This document shows, one piece after another, positions 10,449 to 21,000 of a DNA stretch of 64,000 nucleotides. Source of the stretch: Bolinopsis microptera (lineage: Eukaryota > Ctenophora > Tentaculata > Lobata > Bolinopsidae); the NCBI RefSeq assembly GCF_026151205.1, contig NC_087073.1:21108837-21172836 (forward strand), written 5' to 3'. Below the pieces are notes generated by a model. The model saw nothing but the letters and a program-made list of their open reading frames with translations, was not told where the DNA came from and did no database searches. Positions within the stretch are counted from its first letter, which is position 1. The number at the start of each line of letters is the position of its first letter. The position numbers were made by a program, and so were the translations under genes.

Positions 10449-12692
10449 CTAGTGGCACATGTGCTCATGTCTGCACACACCATCACTACATCTGATGGTT
10501 CCTCCAGGGCAATCCCCTTCAGCCTCTTCCTCCTCCTCTTCCTTTTCCTCCTCCTCTTCCTCTTCCTCGCCACACTTCTCTCTGCACTCTCCGTCCTCAC
10601 ACTTCATTGTGCCTGAATCACATGACTCCTTGCAAGGCACAACCTGGAAAGCACTATGGGTTGTCTTGGAGGGCTTCAGTTTCTTGCCTGAGCTCAGAAG
10701 GAAGACTTTTCCATTGTTGTAGATTCCTTTGCAGCCCTTTGTTTCCATACACTCGTTTTTAGCTTTGTCAAGCTTCTTTGACTTCAGCTTCTTGCCATCA
10801 GCGGTCTTCATCTTCTTGCCCAGCTTCTGTCCGGCGTATTCCTCCCAACAGAGAGTATCCTTTATTTGGAATGTAAGGCGGTCCTCCTCACACCCTGACC
10901 AGATCACTATGTTAGTATCCTCAGCAGGGCTCTCCAGTCCACCGTGTGGGTGCCAGCAGAATCCCTCCCCAGCCTTGATCTTGAATCCTTTCTCCGTCGT
11001 GTCCCAGGTGTAAGCGCCCTTGCAAGATCCGAACTTGACCTTATCATCATACATGCTCGGGTCAGAGACAGTAAGACATTTTCCAGTGGCTTTATCCTTG
11101 ACGTATCCCTTGGTTGTGTAGCAGAACTCTCGGCTGCACCCAGCACTGGTTAGAACCGTGTTCATTTCCGAAGTTTCGTCCATATCTACACACAATCCCC
11201 CAAAGTGTTGGATCTCTCCGCAAATGACATCACTTCCGATATCAAACCCTTCTTCCTCTTCCTCCTCCTGCTCTTCTTCCTCTTCTTCTTCCTCATCGCC
11301 GTTTTCCCAACCGTCACAAGTTTGACCAGGTTTGCAGGTAAGCGCTGGTGCTTGAGCATATGCGTTGACACCACAAATGTTGTTCTGGGCCCTGGTCATC
11401 TTGATGTAGCCTCCATCACCCCAGTTAACGCCCCAGCTGTTCCTTACGTTCCAATATTCACTAGTGTACCCGACCATGGTGACAGCGTGGTTCAGTTGTC
11501 CGGAACAGTCACATGTACCTTCACACGAGTAAATACCTGCAATAATTTGGTTAGTTATTAACAATATGAGTGGGCGTACTTTTAAATACTAGCAGAACAC
11601 TTCACATTCCACAGTTGCGAACATATGTTTTAAGTAACCAACCTTCTCGGTATTGTGAGAAAGTATCCACCACCTGGAGCGAAACAGTCACTACTCCTTC
11701 AGCAACTCCTTCAGCCAGCAAGGTATCAGATCCCTTATACCAGGTGATGCCTGTAACGTCAGCTTTAACCATAGCGTTAGCCTCTGAAGCCATGTTACAG
11801 GCCCTGTCCGCTGCTACGTAGGGGAAGTCAGTCATACTCGCCATCCTCTTAGTGTCTATACTGTAGTCATAAGCCCAGTGCATCCACGCACCACTGCACC
11901 CGCTGTGGTTCTCAGCCCAGTCGGACCTGTGCTTCTCGTAAAAGTGTTCCATAGTGCAGTCCAGGTACTCCTGCTCACTGAAGGCCACCAGGTCCCCGGT
12001 CAGCGCGAAGTACCGTCCCTCCAGAGCACTGACAGCACCAAACGCCCAGCAACTCCCACAACCTCCCTGGTTCTTAACCCCCACCTGCGCGCCCCGAGCT
12101 AGCCAGTTCACTGACGCAGGGGCCTGGCGCTTCACGCGAGCTGTCTCTTCTTACTGGACCTCTTGGTAAACTCGTCCGTCAGGTTAGCAGGGTTCAAATT
12201 GAGGAGGTTAGCCTTCTCTTGGTTTGTCATGACTGAAATGAAGTTCAGTGTTGCTGTGTACTGTGTGCTTGGGTCATCATTGACGTCTTCCCTCACAGTA
12301 ACGGCGTTCTCGAAGTTAAGAAGACGCTCCCTCATTTCGTCACTGTCTGATCGTTTCAATAGCATCTGAAACAAAACATGATAGCTTATAAATCCTTTGA
12401 AATACTTTTGCAATTAAACAAGTACAGAAACCGATACTACAGTAAATGGTGGACACCAAATTAAATAACAAAATCACTGCTAAGTTTTAACTGTACTCAT
12501 TTTAGTAAACAATGTTTGTATGATATTTGAAGCAGCACAGACCGTCAGATCATGCCCAATTACCTGTAATCCATCATTACCATGATACTTAGCGAAAGTG
12601 CTCTTGAACATCGCGTTGATGTTGTCGGCATGGTTTTTCGAACCAGCCTGTAAAACTCCGAACAGAGTTACGAAAACAAACACACACTTCAT
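10449..12692 (-). CDS. Secreted papain-family (C1A) cysteine protease with C-terminal lectin-like and Cys-rich modules
   Basis: Three exons in consistent phase: 12692-12564, 12365-11643 and 11536-10449 (stop TAG). Residues 1-16 (MKCVFVFVTLFGVLQA) look like a signal peptide. Residues of about 25-105 resemble an I29 inhibitor propeptide. The peptidase domain has the oxyanion Gln and catalytic Cys in QGGCGSCWAF (Cys near 148), His in LNHAVTMVGY and Asn in NSWG. After it comes a long acidic Glu linker, then a region resembling a ricin-type beta-trefoil (GKCLTVSDP, GFCWHP), a small Cys-rich segment (CMETKGCKGIY), and two short LDLA-like motifs (CEDGECREKC, CSDGVCRHEHMC) separated by a second Glu run. 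The role is probably extracellular or lysosomal proteolysis, with the extra modules for sugar or matrix binding (inference). The frame breaks between 12130 and 12155, at the propeptide-peptidase junction, so as given the gene is interrupted. Confidence 0.85.
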
Positions 12693-12724
12693 GGTTTAAG
12701 TTGGGAATTTGTGTCAGGTGTTTG

Positions 12725-12733
12725 CTATTTAAG
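12725..12733 (-). promoter_or_regulatory. TATA-like box of the cysteine protease gene
   Basis: On the minus strand CTTAAATAG lies about 35-40 bp upstream of the ATG at 12692, which would give a very short 5' UTR. It is the only TATA-like site close to the start. Confidence 0.45.
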
Positions 12734-13075
12734 GGTACTGTTAAGGAGCCGGTAGTGAACGTCACCATCGCATTGTCTTGCGCTACTTTGTCTGCGAGAC
12801 AAAAGAAAGACACAGACAATGTACCGCAACGTCGGAGGTTGGAGAAGGCTACAATGGATGAAAGCTTTTTCACAGCTTAAGTTTTCCTAGCGTTTTATTC
12901 CCACCAGATAATTTCATTGAGCGATAAAGCGAACAAAGGTTCAGTCTATACTCTACTGCCACTCGCTATGAACAAGTTTCTTTTCTTTTGTCCCAGCTAG
13001 GATGTCCTACGTATAACGACAATGGATGTTTTATTGACGTATGTTTGTTGCGGTAAGCTCAAATGCGATAAGTGC
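12734..13075. other. Spacer between the protease gene and the piggyBac-like element
   Basis: Unique sequence upstream of the minus-strand protease gene, presumably holding its promoter. No coding exon or repeat was recognised. Confidence 0.5.
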
Positions 13076-13079
13076 TTAA

Positions 13080-15734
13080 CCCATTAGGGACGACGAGTTT
13101 TAAAGTTTGCCGATTTTGATGCCGTTTAACACACTAGGTCACATTACAGCAAAAATGGGATATCCAAAAAAGCTAATCTGTATCTCGTTTACTTTAAAAG
13201 ATACAGCTATGGTCGCATACGACCCACTCGTCCGGGTCGCAAACGACCCATCACAGTTTTTCGGCCATTACTTCTGAAACAAAGACGTTAGGATAAAATA
13301 AAAACTGTAGCATAAGTTAAAAACATATGGTCAATACTGTGTGACTCTAAATTTTCAAAAATAGAGAATTTGGGTCATTAACGACCCACTCGGCTCACTT
13401 GCTTATTACTACATTTGTCCATGTAACTTCTTGAATTCAGCCTAAAACATGACATCATAAGTGGAAACTCGCCTCTCAGTAAGTGATTATCATCATAAAC
13501 TGCGAAAAATCGGTTAAATGGGTCATTAGCGACCCACTAGGACCACAAAATTGATTAATTAAATATAATGTTGTCAAACTATTACAAATATTAGTATAAA
13601 AACATGTTATATCTTGGTCATTACTCCTGTACGTTGATTTAACTTTTAAAATCGATCAACTGGGTCAATAACGACCCACTCGGAAGTTGAACCACGTCAT
13701 TAATTATCAGTATCATGCTGTTCCACCATCAAGACGTAGGTCTTAATTCCACGCAAACCACGGGTGGTTGACCACTAGCCCTCCTGAGATTTGGAGTCTC
13801 ACGGTGATCTGCAGATCACGTCACCCAATCACTGACGAATAATGGGCAGAATTGGATTGATAGGTAGGCCAGTTAATTAGCTGTTAGTACACGACCGTAA
13901 TGTTGTCAGACAACAAACAACGTGCCTATCTTTTCCCGATTCCTAAAAAGTCCAAGAAGAACTATACAACTGCTGGATTCAGATTTCAGATGGCTGCATC
14001 TACTCATTTCGCAGCTTCCTTTCTTTACTTCCTAGGGGCCGTTCACATTGACATAATATTACGTAATCACTTATTGGACAATTTTTAGCCCCGGCCCCCC
14101 CACACCCCACCACATAGCTATTATGTCAAAATTACACTAGCGTAATCATTTGGAAACCCCCCTCCCTCTCGGCCGATTACGTAATACTTGGTTTCGTTTT
14201 GAAAGCTGCCTCTTTGTTGCGGGGTTGTTACCCACAACGAAGTAGTTGTCTGAGAGATTGCAGGTTGCAGCACCGCCAGCCAGATGGGGGGGGGGGGGGG
14301 CTTTTTCCTTGTCCTTCTTCACAGAGCTGTAGATTTAGCCATCTGAATGCAGCAGTTGTTTAGTTATTCTCGTACTTTCTAGGAATGTCAAACAGGTTGG
14401 CATGTTGGATTAGAATATGCAATTTGACCGCTCTTCTTTCAGTATTTACCCAAGGTTACAGGATATCTCGTAAACTTCGTTCAGGGGATTTTTCTTGAGT
14501 GACATGATCTGATCACCGTGGGACCCTGGGTCTCAAGCGGTGAGGTGTAGCAGGTCGTTTACCAAGATTCGAAATTGACGAAAAAGGTAACAGAATCTAA
14601 TAAGCAACAACAACAGCATGGCTATTACCTAGCAAGTTAGGAACGAGGGCCGATCTCCTTTTCTTTTGCGACACGGCCACGGTCCTTTCGGTACAGATTT
14701 TCACGCACCATAGTCAGGACGAAACTCCAGGCATATGCAGTCGTGTTATTCTCACAGCTCTTTGATGAGTGATGACTGCCCTTCAGTTGGCCCTAGATCT
14801 CAGAAGGGCTAGTTGTCAGCCACCGTGGTTTGTGTGGAATTAAGACCTACGAGTGTCTTTCTTGATGGTGGAACAGCATGATAATTAATGAAGTGGTTCA
14901 GCTTCCGAGTGGGTCGTTATTGACCCAGTTGATCGATTTAAGAAGTTAAATCAACGTACAGGAGTAATGACCAAGATATAATATGTTTTTATACTAATAT
15001 TTGTAAAAGTTTGACAACATTATATTTAATTAATCAATTTTGTGGTCCTAGTGGGTCGCTAATGACCCATTTAACCGATTTTTCGCAGTTTATGATGATA
15101 ATCACTTGCTGAGAGGCGAGTTTCCACTTATGATGTCATGTTTTAGGCTGAATTCAAGAAGTTACATGGACAAATGTAGTAATAAGCAAGTGATCCGAGT
15201 GGGTCGTTAATGACCCAAATTCTCTATTTTTGAAAAGTTAGAGTCACACAGTATTGACCATACGTTTTTAACTTATGCTACAGTTTTTATTTTATCCTAA
15301 CGTCTTTGTTTCAGAAGTAATAGCCGAAAAACCGTGATGGGTCGTTTGCGACCCGGACGAGTGGGTCGTATGCGACCGCAGTTAGTAAACAGCGTCTAGC
15401 TCTGTTTGTGAACATTTGATTATCACGGGCTTTTCATTTGTGCCAAGGAAATCGTTGCCCGCAACTATTTTGTTCTCAAAAAAATAAGCCTACATAAAGT
15501 TTTAATGTCCCAATCAAGGCAAGAAGTTAAGTGAAATATTTTCCAATTATTACGACTAATTAGTCTAATTATTTAATTGTTAGTGATTAATTGGGTCTCG
15601 ACTGGAAAGTCAATAATGTAGCCCAATAAATTGTGAGCATATGTGCGAAAGATTCGTGGCGTTTAGTATTTTGGTTTGTCCTCTATAGCCTCTAGAAAAG
15701 GTGGGTCGTAAACGACCCTATCGTCCCTAATGGG
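13080..15734. mobile_element. Non-autonomous piggyBac-like foldback element, copy 1
   Basis: A 2,655-bp element flanked by TTAA on both sides (13076-13079 and 15735-15738). Its terminal inverted repeats begin CCCATTAGGGACGA and end TCGTCCCTAATGGG. A TTAA target duplication and CCC/GGG termini are typical of the piggyBac superfamily. Inside, two arms of roughly 550 bp (about 13210-13760 and 14870-15380) are inverted copies. Each arm has regularly spaced palindromes of the type GGGTC(N6)GACCC. The centre has C/G homopolymers but no transposase frame, so the element is non-autonomous. Confidence 0.85.
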
Positions 15735-15738
15735 TTAA

Positions 15739-16250
15739 GTGTAGAGACTATGGTAACGTGACGTCACTGGACGCTATATATCAAGATTCAAGAACCTAAC
15801 ATGGTTACCTAAACTAATAATTTATTCGCCTAAATTGTGAACATTGGATTTTGACTAGGGTGAGGCCCAAAAGAATGGTTATTATCTTATTTAACGGGTG
15901 ATACTCGTAAAATATTTATTCCAACTCGGCGCGCGTCCTGGTAGGTTACCTACAATATCTTATCAGTTAATTCTACCTTAATGATCAGTGTAGCTAAACA
16001 CTGTAAATGCACAAAAGTAAAAATTCTTAATAAAGGGGACACAGAAATGACATTTATACTGCTTGCTGTGCCCAATTCATATTACAAATATTTATTAAAA
16101 ATTCAGAACTGGTGCTAGTCCCAATATTTTATATCATTCATGAGTTTGTCTGGAGGGAGGTTTTCTTCATTCAGTTCGTGTTTGGAATTTTGGCGCTGTG
16201 TACCATAATCTGTAACATTTGTTTAAACTTACAAATCTGAACACAGCTGC
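15739..16250. other. AT-rich 3' flank of the coiled-coil gene with polyA signal
   Basis: On the minus strand AATAAA occurs at 16096-16091, about 155 bp past the stop codon at 16251, and is a plausible polyadenylation signal. No coding exon was seen. Confidence 0.45.
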
Positions 16251-17456
16251 TCAATTTGTTTCATTGCCTCCAGCCCGCGACTCTAACTCAAACGTCTCAT
16301 GTGCCCCCTTTTCCACTTTTCTTATAACCCCTTCCTCTTTGACAGATCTATTGCTGGATTCACTGACAGTGGTACCTCTGAAGGGGTCTCTCTCCTGCAA
16401 CTCCGACTCTGAAGCTCTTTGCACCCTCCTCACTGTGTCTGCTCCAGGACCCCCTGCTTTACACACCACACCACTCTGCACCTGTCCTAACCGCTCCACT
16501 GCTAACTTGGCTTTAATGAGCGTTCTGTTTAGAGCGAGTTCTGCGTCCTCCAGCGCTGCTAACATGTCGTCAGAGTAGGTCAGGTCCTGGATAGTACCCG
16601 AGCTGGAGGTAACCACTGTGTTCAGCTTGTTACTCAGGCTCCCCAGATCTACCACCGTCCTCTGAACGTGATCCTGAAAATTATCATGGTCACGTGTTGT
16701 TAGAGGCTACCAATCACCATGGTAACGTGTTGTTAGGGGCTACCAATTACCATGGTCACGTGTTGTTAGGGAGTTGGGGCTACCAATTACCATGGTCACG
16801 TGTTGTTAGGGAGTTGGGGCTACCAATTACCATGGTCACGTGTTGTTAGGGAGTTGGGGCTACCAATTACCATGGTCACGTGTTGTTAGGGAGTTAGGGG
16901 TTACCAATTACCATGGTCACGTGTTGTTAGAGGCTACCAATTACCATGGTCACGTGTTGTTAGAGGCTACCAATCACCATGGTCACGTGTTGTTAGAGGC
17001 TACCAATCACCATGGATGGTTGCCATAAAGTTAAAATCAAGACACGACTACGGACTATGCCGACTAAAAGTTAGCCGCTAAGGTTTTGATCCTTAACATA
17101 AGGAGTAAGGAGTAAGATAAGGAGTAAGGAGTAAGATAAGGAGTAAGGATTAAGATAAGGAGTAAGGATTAAGGAGTAAGGAGTAAGATAAGGAGTAAGG
17201 AGTAAGATAAGGAGTAAGGAGGAGTAAGATAAGGAGTAAGGAGTAAGATAAGGAGTAAGGAGTAAGATAAGGATTAAGTTCTCGCCTGGATCCTGTGATA
17301 AGCAGACTCAGCGTTATTCCCCAGATTAATAACCGTTGAGGTGAGGGATTCTGATAACCGCCTGGTTGCCAGCTCTGAAGCAGCCCTCGTACCCTGTACC
17401 CTCGACCTGCTCATCTTTCTGGGGTGTGGTCCAGTTTGTATTGTGGTACCCGACAC
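16251..17456 (-). CDS. Small coiled-coil protein, unidentified, 2 exons
   Basis: The predicted exons are 17456-17286 and 16673-16251. The first begins at an ATG (MSGTTIQTGPHPRK...) and ends ATCCAG before gcgaga, so the intron would be GC-AG. The second follows a good acceptor (attttcag). Joined in phase 0, the product is about 197 residues. Its N-terminal 130 residues are heptad-like and helical (RRLSESLTSTVINLGNN, then RTVVDLGSLSNKLNTVV, then LEDAELALNRTLIKAKLAVE) and its tail is charged and probably disordered. I do not recognise a family. It resembles subunits of small coiled-coil complexes only in general character. An upstream exon is possible. The intron holds two tandem arrays that abut the exons. 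Confidence 0.55.
16684..17014. repeat. 32-40-bp minisatellite with CACGTG, about 9 copies
   Basis: Units contain ccatggtcacgtgttgttag followed by either a short (aggc) or a long (ggagttggggc) spacer. The array starts about 10 bp upstream (in transcript terms) of the acceptor of the coiled-coil exon at 16673. Every unit carries the palindromes CCATGG and CACGTG. Confidence 0.93.
17098..17277. repeat. Degenerate ggagtaag/gataagga repeat
   Basis: About 180 bp of alternating aaggagtaag and gataaggagtaag blocks that runs up to within about 10 bp of the donor of the coiled-coil exon ending at 17286. It is purine-rich on the plus strand and pyrimidine-rich in the gene's sense direction. Confidence 0.93.
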
Positions 17457-18063
17457 TTGAGTCTGTGAGGGAGGGGTTTATAAACTCTGCTAATTTACTC
17501 AATTATTGAGTCTATTTTATTTTAGAGGACTGAGGTTTTGAGTTTTGATTAAATCTGTTTTCGCAAAAAAACTGTTTTTTGTCAATAGAATTATATTTTA
17601 GTGTCAAACCTTAATTACTTGCGTTTGGAGGTTCATTTTGGAAAGTTCATCAATAGTGGAAACTCATTTTTTAAACAATGTAACAGAAAAACAAATATTG
17701 TAGAGAGAAAGTTTCTATCTAAACTAAAGCTAAACAACCGATAAAAAAAGTTCCGGGGCGAAGTTTCATCTTACAGCTTTTACTGAAAGAAAGATTTGTG
17801 GTGTCGGGTTTCACTAATCACTGAGTTTTACACCAAGCATTTTGAAATAACTTTTTCTACTTTTTAAACGCTCTTATTATCTCCCCTCTCCTCTAAATAC
17901 AATATTATACAATATAAATATACGGTTTGGGTTTTGGGAAACAACTGGACTAAGGTTACATTTAAACCATGTATTAACATTTTACCCATAAATATCTATA
18001 GTTCTTCCAAACAATAATTGTCCAAACACCAACGGTTCAACACATTTAGAATCACGCTGAATC
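17457..18063. other. AT-rich spacer between two minus-strand genes
   Basis: Low-GC sequence holding the 3' UTR of the membrane protein gene and the promoter side of the coiled-coil gene. No exon, hairpin or repeat was recognised. Confidence 0.45.
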
Positions 18064-21000
18064 TCAGGGAAGTATGTAGCCGGTTACGTATTCCTGCTTT
18101 TTGTACTGCACTGTCGCTTCCTCTAGAGGGATCTCGTTACTGTGCTCCACCAACTTTATCCGTGTGTCTCGCTTTGGGATGGACTTTTGTCTTGAAGTGC
18201 CTTGCACCTGCGAACCGAACAGCTCTGAAACAATCAAACTTTTAGTATTACAGAAGTGATCAGTAGCTATTGTGGAAAATTTTAGTTGCTTAAATTGTGT
18301 ATCGACTTTTCTAGAATATCAACCACCGGGTAAAGTTATTATTATGTAATAGTGTTATTATACTCTACTCTGCTAAACTGTACCCTCAGTAGTGTACAAA
18401 GTGTTGTACTATTTTATACTCTACTCTGCTAAACTGTACCCTCAGTAGTGTACAAAGTATTGTACTATTTTATACTCTACTCTGCTAAACTGTACCCTCA
18501 GTAGTGTACAAAGTGTTGTACTATTTTATACTCTACTCTGCTAAACTGTACCCTCAGTAGTGTACAAAGTATTGTACTATTTTATACTCTACTCTGCTAA
18601 ACTGTACCCTCAGTAGTGTACAAAGTGTTGTACTATTTTATACTCTACTCTGCTAAACTGTACCCTCAGTAGTGTACAAAGTGTTGTACTATTTTATACT
18701 CTACTCTGCTAAACTAATACCCTCAGTAGTGTACAAAGTATTGTACTATTTTATACTCTACTCTGCTAAACTGTACCCTCAGTAGTGTACAAAGTGTTGT
18801 ACTATTTTATACTCTACTCTGCTAAACTGTACCCTCAGTAGTGTACAAAGTGTTGTACTATTTTATACTCTACTCTGCTAAACTGTACCCTCAGTAGTGT
18901 ACAAAGTGTTGTACTATTTTATACTCTACTCTGCTAAACTAATACCCTCAGTAGTGTACAAAGTATTGTACTATTTTATACTCTACTCTGCTAAACTGTA
19001 CCCTCAGTAGTGTACAAAGTGTTGTACTATTTTATACTCTACTCTGCTAAACTGTACCCTCAGTAGTGTACAAAGTGTTGTACTATTTTATACTCTACTC
19101 TGCTAAACTGTACCCTCAGTAGTGTACAAAGTGTTGTACTATTTTATACTCTACTCTGCTAAACTGTACCCTCAGTAGTGTACAAAGTGTTGTACTATTT
19201 TATACTCTACTCTGCTAAACTGTACCCTCAGTAGTGTACAAAGTGTTGTACTATTTTATACTCTACTCTGCTAAACTGTACCCTCAGTAGTGTACAAAGT
19301 GTTGTACTATTTTATACTCTACTCTGCTAAACTAGTACCCTCAGTAGTGTACAAAGTATTGTACTATTTTATACTCTACTCTGCTAAACTGTACCCTCAG
19401 TAGTGTACAAAGTGTTGTACTATTTTATACTCTACTCTGCTAAACTAATACCCTCAGTAGTGTACAAAGTGTTGTACTATTTTATACTCTACTCTGCTAA
19501 ACTAATACCCTCAGTAGTGTACAAAGTATTGTACTATTTTATACTCTACTCTGCTAAACTGTACCCTCAGTAGTGTACAAAGTGTTGTACTATTTTATAC
19601 TCTACTCTGCTAAACTGTACCCTCAGTAGTGTACAAAGTGTTGTACTATTTTATACTCTACTCTGCTAAACTAATACCCTCAGTAGTGTACAAAGTGTTG
19701 TACTATTTTATACTCTACTCTGCTAAACTGTACCCTCAGTAGTGTACAAAGTGTTGTACTATTTTATACTCTACTCTGCTAAACTGTACCCTCAGTAGTG
19801 TACAAAGTGTTGTACTATTTTATACTCTACTCTGCTAAACTGTACCCTCAGTAGTGTACAAAGTGTTGTACTATTTTATACTCTACTCTGCTAAACTAAT
19901 ACCCTCAGTAGTGTACAAAGTGTTGTACTATTTTATACTCTACTCTGCTAAACTGTACCCTCAGTAGTGTACAAAGTGTTGTACTATTTTATACTCTACT
20001 CTGCTAAACTGTACCCTCAGTAGTGTACAAAGTGTTGTACTATTTTATACTCTACTCTGCTAAACTGTACCCTCAGTAGTGTACAAAGTGTTGTACTATT
20101 TTATACTCTACTCTGCTAAACTGTACCCTCAGTAGTGTACAAAGTGTTGTACTATTTTATACTCTACTCTGCTAAACTGTACCCTCAGTAGTGTACAAAG
20201 TATTGTACTATTTTATACTCTACTCTGCTAAACTGTACCCTCAGTAGTGTACAAAGTATTGTACTCGGGTTCCACCCTGAATTTCACTGCTGGGCGGGGT
20301 AGTTCTCTGTTCTGTAGTGGTGCTGTCCGTTTTCTTCCAGCCCTGGTCAAACAGCTGTTTATATTTTGGAACAAAAGTTTTGAAGCTTTTTAGGTGATTC
20401 ACAACAAGAGACAAAAGGATATGGGGATTATTTCTAGTGTTTATAAGTTTAACTATTTTAAACCCAGTTCTCTTAAAAAACAACATAATAAGACGTATAA
20501 AAGTATAAACGGAGATGAAACATACTTTTCGTAGAACCAGAAGAGCAGAACAAGTCCAGCTAGAATGAGAGCGAAGACGCTGACCACAACCCAGACCACA
20601 ACCATGCTGACACTAAAGTGACCTGAAATAAGGGCCTCTAACCATTACTGACATTAAAGTGAGCTGTAATTAGGTTGAGGTTCTTTGACCACAACCATAC
20701 TGACACTAAGGGTCTGCCCACACTACGCCTCTATTCCCCGAATGTCTGCCCACACGTGGTTTTAAAAATCCATGCCTCTATTCCCCGAGAGCTTCCACGC
20801 CAACTGGCGGGAGCTCTGCCCACACTACGCGCCTCGTTGTGTGAATCCGTTTTTTTTACCCACGCCATGTGGCCCGTCAAAACATGGCGTAGTGTTGGCA
20901 GACATTCGGGGAATAGAGGCATAGTGTGGGCAGACCCTAAAGCAGAGGCGGTTATTCTCTGCACTAAAGCAGAGGCGGCTATTCTCTGCACTAAAGTGAT

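Noticed and set aside
10374-11561. Plus-strand open frames opposite the protease
   Set aside because: Shadow frames, Ser/Leu-rich because they are antisense to the Glu runs.
13900-14088. Possible transposase fragment inside the piggyBac-like element
   Set aside because: The short frame (and its partner at 23113-23347 in copy 2) has no DDE-type motif and the two copies differ by frameshifts, so it is not a conserved protein.
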